From Neolentinus lepideus HHB14362 ss-1 (taxonomy: Eukaryota > Basidiomycota > Agaricomycetes > Gloeophyllales > Gloeophyllaceae): a stretch of 64,000 bases of DNA. Location: positions 125,969 to 189,968 of the forward strand of contig KV425607.1 in assembly GCA_001632425.1 (NCBI GenBank). Reading direction: 5' to 3'. A program made the position numbers and the translations under genes. This document shows, piece after piece, positions 36,701 through 45,859 of this stretch (position 1 is its first letter; each line of letters opens with the position of its first letter). The notes beneath the pieces were generated by a model, which searched no databases, was not told the origin of the DNA, and saw only the letters and a program-made list of their open reading frames with translations.

Positions 36701-38042
36701 AAGCGACTGGGCTACGGTCGGGGTCGCCCGCGAGCCACCAGGGCGAAACCTCAAGTTATCAAATAGGGCCGCGTTGATCAAAAGGACCTCAGGGATCGAC
36801 CGGGCAAATGCCAAAGCATCGAGAGCTTTCCGGGCTTCCACCACAATCTTGCCCACAGTGGACTTCTGCGCAGCGGCATCGGCTTCTTTCATCGCAGCTG
36901 TAAACAACGCTGGCGTGAAGCACTGTGCGAGCATCTGCAGACTCTGCGCCGCCGCTGCGCGGGTAGCAGCATCTGACGACTCGAGGAACGGCCAGATGAC
37001 CATCCACACGCGCCCAAGCTCCTGTGCGCACGACTCCGGATGCGATGCACGATAGGCGAGCATCGCGTGCCCGACGACCTGCAACCACGCGGGCGCTAAC
37101 GTCGAGTCGGACTTGAGCGGCGCATTTGAGACAACAGCCTTGACAATGTCAGAGGTCTGGTCGGCGATGCGGCTCTCGGAATCGCTGGAAGGGAGCGCAA
37201 GCAAATCGGAGAGAAGGGAGTAGGCGGATTGGGAGAGGTAGGGGTTCGCGAAGCGCGGGAGAGAGAGGAGGACGGAGGTGATGAAGGGGAAGGACTGCGA
37301 GATGATTTAGATGAGACACGAAGGTGATAGTGTTGCGACTTACGGACGGCGGTAATTTAAGGAGTACGGGGCGCAAGAAGGACAATAGATGAATGGCGAT
37401 TTCGGCGACATCTGTCTCGCTCTTTTTGCCCTTGAATTTCTGAGGCGTGCCCGAGTTCACCTCAGCCAGAATACTCTGGACCCATTCTGCGACTCGTTCC
37501 GCGTACGGATGCGTCATTAATGGCACCGGTGGTTTATCCAGGATATCTTTCACAGCTTCCGCGGCCTTCTTTCGAACTTTCGGACGAGGATCGAGACAAA
37601 GCTGCAGCAGAGATGCGAAAGACTGCCGGATCGTCGTGTTTTCCAGGAGGCTGCGATCGAGAACTTCAATTACCGCGCCGTAGATTGTGATCTGCGACCT
37701 CAATACTGGTGCATGCGGGTTGAGATGGGGAAAGAGAGGCGCCGTAAGAGACAGAAATGTATTCAAATTTCCGCAGACTATGGATGGTTGAACGAAAGGT
37801 ACGACCAGAGACAAGAGATATAATTCGGCCGGTAGAACGTCACCTTCCCCAAGGGAAACACCCTCCTTCTGCATCGTCCCTTCCAGCGTAGTCAATAAAG
37901 CAGCAAAATATGCTGTTGGCGTCCTCTCGATCTTCTGCTCATCGAGCGTGGCTTCTAGTGCTCTGAGGAGGGTAGCCGGTGTTTTCTGGTGTGACAAAGA
38001 GGAGTTTGTATGTGGTCTTATCTTGCTCAACGTCTGTTCCAT
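33786..38042 (-). CDS. RRP12: Ribosomal RNA processing protein 12 (HEAT-repeat export/assembly factor)
   Basis: Nucleolar/nuclear factor for maturation and export of 40S and 60S pre-ribosomes. A long chain of exons with roughly nine to ten short introns encodes about 1,200 residues. The N-terminal part (EQTLSKIRPHTNSSLSHQKTP onward) is followed by HEAT-like helices, for example SFASLLQLCLDPRPKVRKKA and IRPQLPELVNALLGWSHQHN. Typical downstream signatures are LKVRHIFERMIRRFGYEDVY and the Lys/Arg-rich region RKDRAKRKKAM. The C-terminus (AGGDIKKGGVDPYAYLPLS...) is characteristic of Rrp12. The first intron lies at about 37296-37344. It shares a 280-bp divergent promoter with the acyltransferase gene. 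Confidence 0.9.
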
Positions 38043-38322
38043 CGTTTCTGGACCTTCTAGGAAGTTTCAAGCGAGTAGAGGGAGTAGAACAGATAGTGTA
38101 ATATTGCTTGGAAGCTGCACGTTATAGCATGTATGCCTGCAGTAATTTTGGATTATTGCCATTCTTAGAAGTTCCCACGACAAGTAAAGATGCAGCACGT
38201 GGCCTTCGCGTTGTCCCCTATACGTCGCTGCGGCTCTTGGCAGTCATTAGAGCCGTAATACGAGTAAGTCCTCGAAGGGCGATGGGGAACTCTGCTTTGT
38301 GTTTGGACTAAGCTTGTGGAAA
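38043..38322. promoter_or_regulatory. Shared divergent promoter region, RRP12 / acyltransferase
   Basis: 280 bp between two divergent start codons; no clear TATA box on either side. Confidence 0.35.
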
Positions 38323-40460
38323 ATGCTTGAAGGCACGCGAACACCGTGGTCCTACTTTCTCATTCGGTTCGTTATGGATGGTTTCAGTGCATGAATATCG
38401 TGATCATTGACTACGTCTTGCAAGTCTCCTTTTCAAGTTTGCCTTGAAAATTTTCTACGGGACCATTGTCGTAGAGAATGCTGACTACGTGCCGAAGACG
38501 GGGGAGCCATGGTCGGTGAGCTATTAGTATCGATGTCTGCCTACTGATGATCCCGGTCGTAGTGTTGTATGTGCAAACCACAGTAATTCACTTACAGACG
38601 CGCTGTAAGGATTTCAAAGAGAACTACATCTTCTCCTTCTCCTTCTCCTTCTCCTTCTCATTACAGTACAGGTTGCTCGTGACATCGGTCCCTCAGCGTG
38701 TAAGTCGGACGGCGATCCACCAACACCATGATTCTGTTGGGTTTGGTTCTTGATGGCAAACCTGTAGCGACGCAACATGTTGAGGCTCACAGCCAAGTCG
38801 ACTCAATTTGGAAAGAAAACCTTCACTAGTTGGCTCATAGAGTCGGCTGGGACCGTCCCTATCAAGAGGCGGAAGGATTTCGGCGGCCAGGCAGTAGACA
38901 ATGTAATGGTCATGGGTCACCTGATGGATGTAAGTATGTTCAGGCCCTCCAAAGGCGTTGATATCTTCACCGAGTATCATGTTTACTATCTCAGGCCCTT
39001 GAGCTGGGCGATGCAGTCTGCTTCTTTCCCGAAGGAGCGAGTCGTTTTCATCCTACTATAGCACCATTGAAGACTGGTGGTAAGCACCGACGTACTTTGA
39101 AAAAAGTCTACCTTACAAACAATTATTTGCAGTTGCTCGCCTTGTATCTGACGTACTATCCAGGAATCGCCACAATCCGGATTTCGAAATATCCATCTTA
39201 AATTGCTCGATTACTTACATGTAGGTTTTCTACGCGATCTGTCTGCGTATACTCAATGAAAGCATTACCAAAGGCATAGGCAACACTGGAGATCGGATGT
39301 CCTCGTCACCTTCCATCCTCCAATGAGGTTCACTCCCAAGGTGAGTCGCCTGACAGCCTTCCCGAACTAATATTCTAATCAACGATTTAGAATAACCCAG
39401 AACTGCTCGATCCCGTGGAATATGGTGACATCCGGATGCTCACAGCCCGTATGCACCAGCAAATCAGCTCTGGAACGCTTGATTCGCCGTCCTGGGACCT
39501 TGTTCGTACGTCGAAGTTAGCAGCACGGATGTATGCGCCGCTCGGCACACGTATGAGTCTGGGTGACTACGTCCGAGTAGCGAGGACATTTTTGGACGCG
39601 TTCAAGCTGACGGCTGTAACTGCGAATAGAGATGCGAACGGTAGTACGACAGCCAGCAGCAGTGAGAGTGAGAAGACCGAAATGAGAGTGGAGATACAAG
39701 AACTTGGCAAGTTACGACAGGATTTGAAGGTGAGAAGCCTCATCTCTCGCAACGTGATATCTGATCATTGATGCCACATATTCAGGCGTACCAAGACGCA
39801 TTGTCCAAGTGGGGAGTCAAGGACGACCGGATCCGAATACCCTTATCGCGATCCACAATTTTACGCCGGATATTTATTCGTCTCAGCTGGACCCTTTTCC
39901 TCGGCCTCATCTCCATTCCCGGTCTAGTCCTATGGTGTCCCATTTTTATTACGACGTACATAGCCGTGCGCAACTTCAAGAAGACAGGGCCCATTTGGGA
40001 CACCTGGGACGAAATCGCCCAGTACAAGCTCGTCTATGGGCTCATCTCGGGCCTCTGCGTTTATTTCGGGACCATCCTTGTAACACTGCCCATAGCGCCG
40101 ATTACTGCTGTTGTCGTCCCAATGGTTATGTGGATGGCCCTACGGTGGATGGAGGATGCAGTGTCGGCATTCAGGGCAGTTGCAGCGTTGGCGCGGCTGC
40201 TTCTCGTCCGAGACAGGACACTGGCTGAGATAGGTGCGGTACGGAAAGACTTATATGAGCGCGTGACGAAGCTGGCAGAGCGGTTAGGGTTGCCGCAAGA
40301 TCCGGAGAGGTCCTTCTCGGAAAGCGGAGGTAGGGAAAAGGGCAGAGTGAGAGGACGATGGGAGAGCAGGGCAAAGTATTTCTCGATCAGGAGAAGGAGA
40401 AAGCGTGATTGGAACGAGACGCTCAGGCTGTACGATCAGGTAGACTATCCCGAAGAGTAA
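38323..40460 (+). CDS. SCT1: Glycerol-3-phosphate / dihydroxyacetone-phosphate acyltransferase, SCT1/GPT2 type
   Basis: First acyl-transfer step of phospholipid and triacylglycerol synthesis in the ER membrane. About nine exons. Conserved blocks in order: FALKIFYGTIVVENADYVP, motif I NHSNSLTDALLLVTSVPQR, GTVPIKRRKDF, motif III FFPEGASRFHPTIAPLKTG, SDVLVTFHPPMRFTPK, then a long C-terminal part with several hydrophobic segments (WTLFLGLISIPGLVLWCPIF; LVYGLISGLCVYFGTILVTL) and a basic tail. One intron contains a (TTCTCC)n run at 38631-38659. The first exon (MLEGTRTPWSYFLIRF, start 38323) and its splice to FALKIF are the least certain parts. Confidence 0.88.
38631..38659 (+). repeat. (TTCTCC)n microsatellite in an acyltransferase intron
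   Basis: About five copies of the hexamer, acting as a polypyrimidine stretch before the acceptor. Confidence 0.7.
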
Positions 40461-40654
40461 CTGCAAACCATACTAATGATAATCAATCTCGTAATCATAA
40501 TACAAATGAGGTGAAAACAAAAGTCAAGAGTGTTCTGTAAGGGGACTGGATGCGTTGCTAATAGGGACACAGTGGAGATGCAAGCTAAACTGCGGGCGTT
40601 ATGTATACTTCGTAAAGGTCGTCAATCAAAGAGAGGATAGGGACAATTTAGCCT

Positions 40655-41516
40655 CTACTCTCCGCTGCGAATGGGCTGATAGGCTCTGTTGCCGGCAGCC
40701 CACCTATGACCAGCATCGGCGGATAGACCCGTGGTAACGACACCAAAGACAACGAAGATGGCTATAACCCAATCTAGTACGTTTAGAAGGTATGATGTGC
40801 CTATAGAGAAAGGTCAACACCAAGTTAGTTTGCAACAGAAGCCCAAACGTACTTGGGCGAGCGTGCTCAAACGCGGCATAGCGAGACTTGATATAGGCAT
40901 CGGTGATGAGCGCAAAGGCGATAATTTGCAAAACAGCTGGATGAACATGGTCAGCGACACCTTGAAAAGCAGAACACCAAATTATCCGATACCATGAACA
41001 GCAACTAGACCGGCAACAGCCCTCCAAATCCGTCTCCTCCGGGAATGCGTACTGAGTCCGAATATAATGGCAAGCAGAGCTGTCACCGCGAACCCGATGC
41101 TGAGCTCTATCAGATATCCTGCGCTGGTCCACTCTACGCAGAAAGGCTTATTATCTGTCTCGCACTTGTCCGTTACGCGCGCAGGCCATGGGCGGCATTC
41201 GTATCGCGTGTAATCAATTTTGCTACCGTCCGGGCCAGGAATGACGACTTTTTTGCGCTCACAGACCTCCAGAAGACCGTACCGAATGGTCGCTCTTGTG
41301 TAAGGAAGGTCAGGACCTGTCTCTTTGAGCCTTTAATGTACGGTCAGATACGGAGCGCTGTGAAGTCGCGGGCTAGGCGAACCAGTCTGGAGAGTACGCT
41401 GAAAACAGGGTCTTTTCGAAATGTCAGTCTTCCTCTCGCATATCAAGCACAAAACATACAAAGATCAAGCATATAGAGACAAAGAAGAATGTAACAACGT
41501 AGGACGTCTTCCTCAT
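40655..41516 (-). CDS. Four-TM membrane protein, SUR7/claudin-like layout
   Basis: The start ATG gives MRKTSYVVTFFFVSICLIF, a membrane segment. A loop with four cysteines follows (LLEVCERKK ... YECRPWP ... DKCETDN ... FCVEW). Then come GYLIELSIGFAVTALLAIIFG, a basic turn STHSRRRRIWRAVAG, LQIIAFALITDAY and SYLLNVLDWVIAIFVVFGVV, ending GLSADAGHRWAAGNRAYQP. Good introns are 57 nt near 40931-40987 and ~51 nt near 40800-40850. The 5' splicing between the first TM and the Cys loop is unclear; one reading needs a 35-nt intron. The four-TM plus Cys-loop layout recalls SUR7/claudin proteins of the fungal plasma membrane; this is analogy only. Confidence 0.65.
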
Positions 41517-41695
41517 AGTGTATAGTCACTTGGTGGAAAGTGAGTCGACTGTCGGACGCGCCAGTCGAGAACACGCTGCAAGATCGGTCCCAATGACGCT
41601 GCGGAACTTCATTCGTGGGAATTGTCCTCATTAATAGTATGGCTGACTACATATGTTCTCGGAGGTCAAGTGTTTGTTAACTCCAATGTCTCTCG

Positions 41696-41780
41696 GTCCC
41701 TATCGATTAGTGGTTAAATCATCACGTTGTGGTGACTGCACTGGGCCGTGAAGCCGCGTGTTCGACTCACGCTAGGGACA
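41696..41780 (+). tRNA. tRNA-His (GTG) with a 13-nt intron
   Basis: It folds as a full cloverleaf: acceptor GTCCCTA/TAGGGAC with discriminator A, D-stem GATT/AATC around AGTGGTTA, anticodon stem TCACG/CGTGA, and T-arm GCGTG-TTCGACT-CACGC. The anticodon GTG is at 41729-41731. An intron TGACTGCACTGGG (41733-41745) sits at the canonical 37/38 position. As usual for tRNA-His, the extra 5' G is not encoded. Confidence 0.93.
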
Positions 41781-41789
41781 CTCGTAAAA

Positions 41790-41856
41790 CAAGGAGGTTC
41801 GAATCCTCTTGTCGAGCACACTTCAAATCAGGCGGTTCGATTCTGCCAACCTTTTT
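41790..41856 (+). other. Two extra T-arm / B-box motifs and Pol III terminator after tRNA-His
   Basis: Two stem-loops with T-arm geometry follow the tRNA: GGAGG-TTCGAAT-CCTCT (41793-41809) and GGCGG-TTCGATT-CTGCC (41831-41847). Each contains a GGTTCGANTC B-box core. The first T5 run (Pol III stop) is at 41852-41856, beyond both. No matching 5' tRNA halves are present. Confidence 0.55.
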
Positions 41857-42071
41857 CTGTGAAGGCCAATTCCAACTCTCTGTGAGCTCAGTACGGTGTT
41901 TCTTTCCGATACTGCCAGGCTTTCCTGACCGTTGTAAGTGTTCATGTCGTAACTTATGAGTGCTGGAACGTATGCGGCTAAGCTTGACAGTATGGCCTTT
42001 TGGCAGTGCGATAACGAACCGACGTCCCCCTCGCCTGCTGTGTAAATTTACATCGCATTTGGACGTGAACC

Positions 42072-42844
42072 ATGTCTCCGACTTCAGTCATCCATCCTAC
42101 TGTGTATACTCCTTCGGCTCTCTTGCAGGCGTTTTTGAACGTCTTGACCGAAGCTATCATTCCCCTCACTGCAAAGGGCGTTTCTTTGGGCTCGAAGGTG
42201 TTTGGGGCGGCCGTGCTACGAGCGAGTGATCTGTCCCTCGTTATCGCAGCAACCAATGATGAAGCAACTTGTCCTCTCTGGCACGGAGAAGTGAACTGCA
42301 TACGCAGGTTCTATGAAATTCCCAAAGAGAAGAGAGGAGTGGGCGCAGAGGAGTGTATCTTCCTTAGTACTCACGAGCCTTGGTGCGCATTGTCTGTCTC
42401 CGTTATACGCTGTGTTCTCCTTACTCTTGGGACTCCATCCGCTTCGTGCAGTGCGATGTGTCTAAGGTCGGTACAACTGCTATCTTCCAGAGGTACAGTG
42501 ACAGAACAACACTCAGCTCCTTAGCATGGTCTGGTTTTCGTCAAATATACTTCCTGTTCTCATATGACGACACTCGGGACGTCTTTGCAATTCCACATGA
42601 CATCGACATTCTCACCTCTGTTTTCCATCCTCCTTCATCTTCGCCTATCCCCTCCGACCGGTTGTACAACCGGCAGAACAAGTTCTTCAATATCTACTCG
42701 ATCGAGGGTTTGGTAGATCAGGTGGGTGATGACGCTGTGAAGCAGGACATGCTGGTCCGAATTGCAAATGTGAAGAAAGTGTACAATGGGCTGGCTGAAA
42801 AGTACAGTGAAAGGAAGGGCGAAAAGGAGATACCTCTCGCCTAG
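42072..42844 (+). CDS. Zinc-dependent cytidine/deoxycytidylate deaminase-fold protein
   Basis: Three exons (42072-42382, 42452-42466 of 15 nt, 42517-42844) give 217 aa. The zinc motif is HGE (His71, Glu73) and PCAMC (Cys104, Cys107); the second half of that motif is built only by splicing through the 15-nt exon. These are the ligands and proton shuttle of the hydrolytic deaminase superfamily. The C-terminal ~100 residues (YDDTRDVFAIPHD, LYNRQNKFFNIYS) are longer than in yeast cytosine deaminase. The substrate could be a free base, nucleoside or nucleotide; it cannot be decided from sequence. Confidence 0.85.
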
Positions 42845-43102
42845 GTAGGGCTGCGACGCATGTAGTTACTGAATTTTGTAAGTGATGGTATCGTATTTGT
42901 TTCATTACTTGTACAACAACACTCGCTGATGCATTCCTAATAGTCTCTACAGTACTGTACGGGAGATGACCTTTATAGGCTGATTCGTTATCCTGTAGTG
43001 TTTTGCTCGGCATCTATAAGGCTACCACGTGCCGTGTGTATCACAAGCTTCTCAAGATATGTAATATCATACAATCGCTACTTCCCTCTTCCTGCATTCA
43101 TT
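42845..43102. other. Intergenic stretch, no gene seen
   Basis: 258 bp between the deaminase and the first tandem paralog; no feature noted. Confidence 0.5.
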
Positions 43103-44381
43103 ATGCAACCCAATATTGCGTATGATGCGTACGACACCCCCTGGCCCGACACGCCGGACGATGACAATGACGAAGGCGGCGGCGGTGATAACGACGATGA
43201 CAACAGCGGCAGCGACGACGACATTGCGCATGACAGGCTGTTCAGGATAGGGAGGCTCAGGCCCGCTTACCCGTTACGGTACAGAACATCGTACGAGACC
43301 AGGTACCCCGAAAGCTCGCTGAACTTTCCATCGGAGTCGGATTCATTGTTCACTGCGGGAATGTCAACATACCCTGAAGACTACCCGGAAGAAACTGTGT
43401 ATCAGACCCGTTACCGTACGGCAGATACGCCATTCGAGCCGGATCCCTTATACACCGCAGCCATGTCCCGATATTCTTCTCGCCATCGAGATGCTCCTAC
43501 TCCGCTGCAGTCGGCTACCAGCGCATTCCAAGGAATGAGAAGCTACGAGACGGAATTTGGACGTAGATACTACAGGCGACGGTCGCGGGGTCGGAGCGAA
43601 AGTCCCCTTACCGCCTTGGGCGGTGAAGACCTGGAGTTGGATGGCATATTGGATAGAGAGACGAACTCAGCTTTTCCGTTCATGTTGAAGATCTACCGCG
43701 GCAGAAAATCCACTTCTCTTGTGATACAGGAGGATTGGGAGGACGAACGCTTGTTCACTGAGTTCTCCCGATGTTATGATGAGCTACGGTCCTGGAGGAA
43801 GTACTTTTCATTGCGGACGTTTAGGTCTGTATTCATTTCACTCTGGTCTTGCAGTGTACGTGTTCTGACTTGTACTCATAGCACTTTGATTCTGATATGG
43901 GTCTGTAATCCACGTCAGGGTCTAAACATCTACTGAATTCGTCGGACTGATAGACTGATCCTGCCGACATTGCGGCTCGATATGGAAAAGCACCACCAGA
44001 GAAGGAGTTTGCAAAGTATAAAAGACTGCCGCATATCCGCGTCCGGCACTATCTGCAATACCCAGAAGAAGCGAGAGGCAGTGTACAGTTTGTTCAGTGG
44101 ATTACACTGGACGAGAAACATGGAGTACTCTTCGAGGAGCGGTGGAGTCCATATCGCATTGCTCCTGTGGCTTTGATCCCGATTATCACGTCTTTGATGG
44201 TGGCAATATTGCGGGTGCACCTCAACGTCGTCTCAGACGAGGCTTTGACAACAGCTAGTAAGCCTTATAGCTTGTTGTCTTTTCTTTCAGTGCTGACGCC
44301 GCGCCATTAGATGTTTGTATTACAGCATACTTTACTTGTCTGGCCGCCGTAACGTTGTTGAATTGGATGCAGTACATATGA
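43103..44381 (+). CDS. Uncharacterised two-TM tail protein, tandem paralog 1
   Basis: Four exons (43103-43824, 43882-43900 of 19 nt, 43954-44257, 44311-44381) give 371 aa. The N-terminus is acidic, then Arg/Tyr/Ser-rich with tandem-like RYRTSYETRYPESS and YQTRYRTADTP segments. The conserved part begins AFPFMLKIYRGRKSTSLVI, then DWEDERLFTEFSRCYDELRSWRKYFSLRTF, then HGVLFEERWSPYRIAPVALIPIITSLMVA and a second hydrophobic segment at the C-terminus. Exon structure and sequence match the second paralog. The pattern '(L/V)-E-x-W-S/D-x-x-R-I' followed by two TM segments recalls, from memory, the C-terminal tails of many uncharacterised fungal membrane proteins. Function unknown. Confidence 0.75.
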
Positions 44382-44825
44382 ATCGTGTTTTGTCTGTATT
44401 CATTTCGCTGCAATGATGGAAGGAGATCAAGTCCGTCAACGACAGGGCCCTGCAATGGCGGTGTGTTGAACATTTAAGTACCTGGAACCACACTGCGCCA
44501 CCGGGCACTCTCCCGTTTAGTGTCTGTTAACGCCCTGTGTCAGCTAGCTACAAACCAATACTATCGTTGGGGATGTTCTGTCAAAGCATGATTCTTGACT
44601 GAGCGCTGAGTTGGTGTATCGTGGGGTCAGTCGGAGTAACCCTTTCTGGTATGCAGCGGAGCAGCGTAGTTGGGAGAAATCTCAGCTTCTCTATCGTTTT
44701 GTCTTTAGCTGTAACGCAGGAAGCAGGTAATAACGTATGCAGTGCCACTCGAGAGCTGCGGTATCAGTGCAAGGAGTCGCCGGGCATAGCAGTTTTAACC
44801 CCATATGGCTAGACTTGCTAGCGAC

Positions 44826-44874
44826 GTCTCCTCAGTGAACCCGAGTAGGCGAGCAACGGGGTTCACAGGGAGAC
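44826..44874. repeat. Imperfect hairpin next to a pogo-like transposon end
   Basis: GTCTCC...GTGAACCC (44826-44842) pairs with GGGTTCAC...GGGAGAC (44859-44874) around a 16-nt loop. Confidence 0.55.
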
Positions 44875-44881
44875 TTGTGTA

Positions 44882-45040
44882 CAGTCGACTCTCTCATAAC
44901 CCATCTCTCTAACAACCCATACTCTGTTCTAACCCATACATTTTTGCGTCCACCAAGTTGGTTCCTAATTAATTTACATGACAACCCATATCTCTGTAAT
45001 ACTCCATAACCCATGGCTTCTCAGCCAATCATAACCCATA
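44882..45040 (+). mobile_element. Terminal remnant of a pogo/Tc1-mariner-like element
   Basis: After a TA dinucleotide the sequence starts CAGTCGACTCTCTCATAACCC and then carries six copies of AACCCAT (44898, 44914, 44931, 44983, 45008, 45033), all in one orientation. Ends with CAGTNGACTCTC and subterminal word repeats are typical of fungal pogo-type elements. I found neither a matching opposite end nor a transposase, so this is a solo end or a decayed copy. Confidence 0.45.
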
Positions 45041-45498
45041 CATTTATTTCATTTTGGGTAGAATTTATGTGTTACGAGGAGAAGCGTGTACACGAATACA
45101 TGTTTATCAGTCATGGTAATGGACGTAATTCCTGGGCCTGCAGACATAAGACCTGCCGTCTGTCATTTTGTATCTCGAGCGCCGTGTCGACCTTAAGTTG
45201 TGCGACACTCGAGCTCTCAAGCGACGATTGTCATGTATTATGTACCTTTCGCGAATCAACTTAGAGACAAGGTACTTCCACAGGAGACAAGTCCATCAGT
45301 AAAACCAGAACATATATTACAGAGTATGTAGCCAGCCAACAGTTGCACAGAGGACACGGTACATGCAGTTTGAGAGGGCTCAGACACGCTCAGCACCCAA
45401 TCCGGCAAGAGGTGCGCAGATTAGGGTAGTGGCTGTGTGGGAAACGTACCTAAAGGAGATTTTGGCAGGCTACTGCCAGCGCTATCCATAATATACAG
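45041..45498. other. Intergenic stretch between the tandem paralogs
   Basis: No gene is seen. It sits between the pogo-like end and the MITE candidate. Confidence 0.45.
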
Positions 45499-45699
45499 CA
45501 TCAGGAAAACGGCAATCAGTCTTACGGCTGGGACTTGGCTTAACTGATCTTAATGGTTCTTATTGTCATCTTTTACGTGTCTTTTAGATACTTAGCGCCC
45601 ACTTTAAGACGAGAATAAGACCTGTTAAGCCAAGTCCGGGTCTTAAAGCTCTTAAAATCACCATAAGACCGCCTAAGACGATCGGCCGTTTTCCTGATG
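45499..45699. mobile_element. MITE candidate with nested inverted repeats
   Basis: Outer arms CATCAGGAAAACGGC (45499-45513) and their exact reverse complement (45685-45699) are 15 bp. Inner arms GGACTTGGCTTAAC (45531-45544) and their exact reverse complement (45624-45637) are 14 bp. Arms and order are consistent with one ~45-bp TIR, of which the right copy carries an insertion. Length ~201 bp, no coding capacity. No unambiguous target-site duplication. Confidence 0.6.
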
Positions 45700-45859
45700 G
45701 CCCACTAGCCTACATATGGCAGTCAAAGCTTGATGCAATCTGTACAGCCATCTAGAGTCTATGACATGCACGGATCACAGCGACCTGACATGAGGCGAAA
45801 TTCCCCCTGGATCTCCGTCCTGATCGCATTTACAACCTAGGTAAGAAGCGCGTACTCTT

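Noticed and set aside
44898..45039. AACCCAT repeats as telomere-like sequence
   Set aside because: The fungal telomere unit is TTAGGG/CCCTAA. Here the spacing is irregular and the word differs; a transposon-end explanation fits better.
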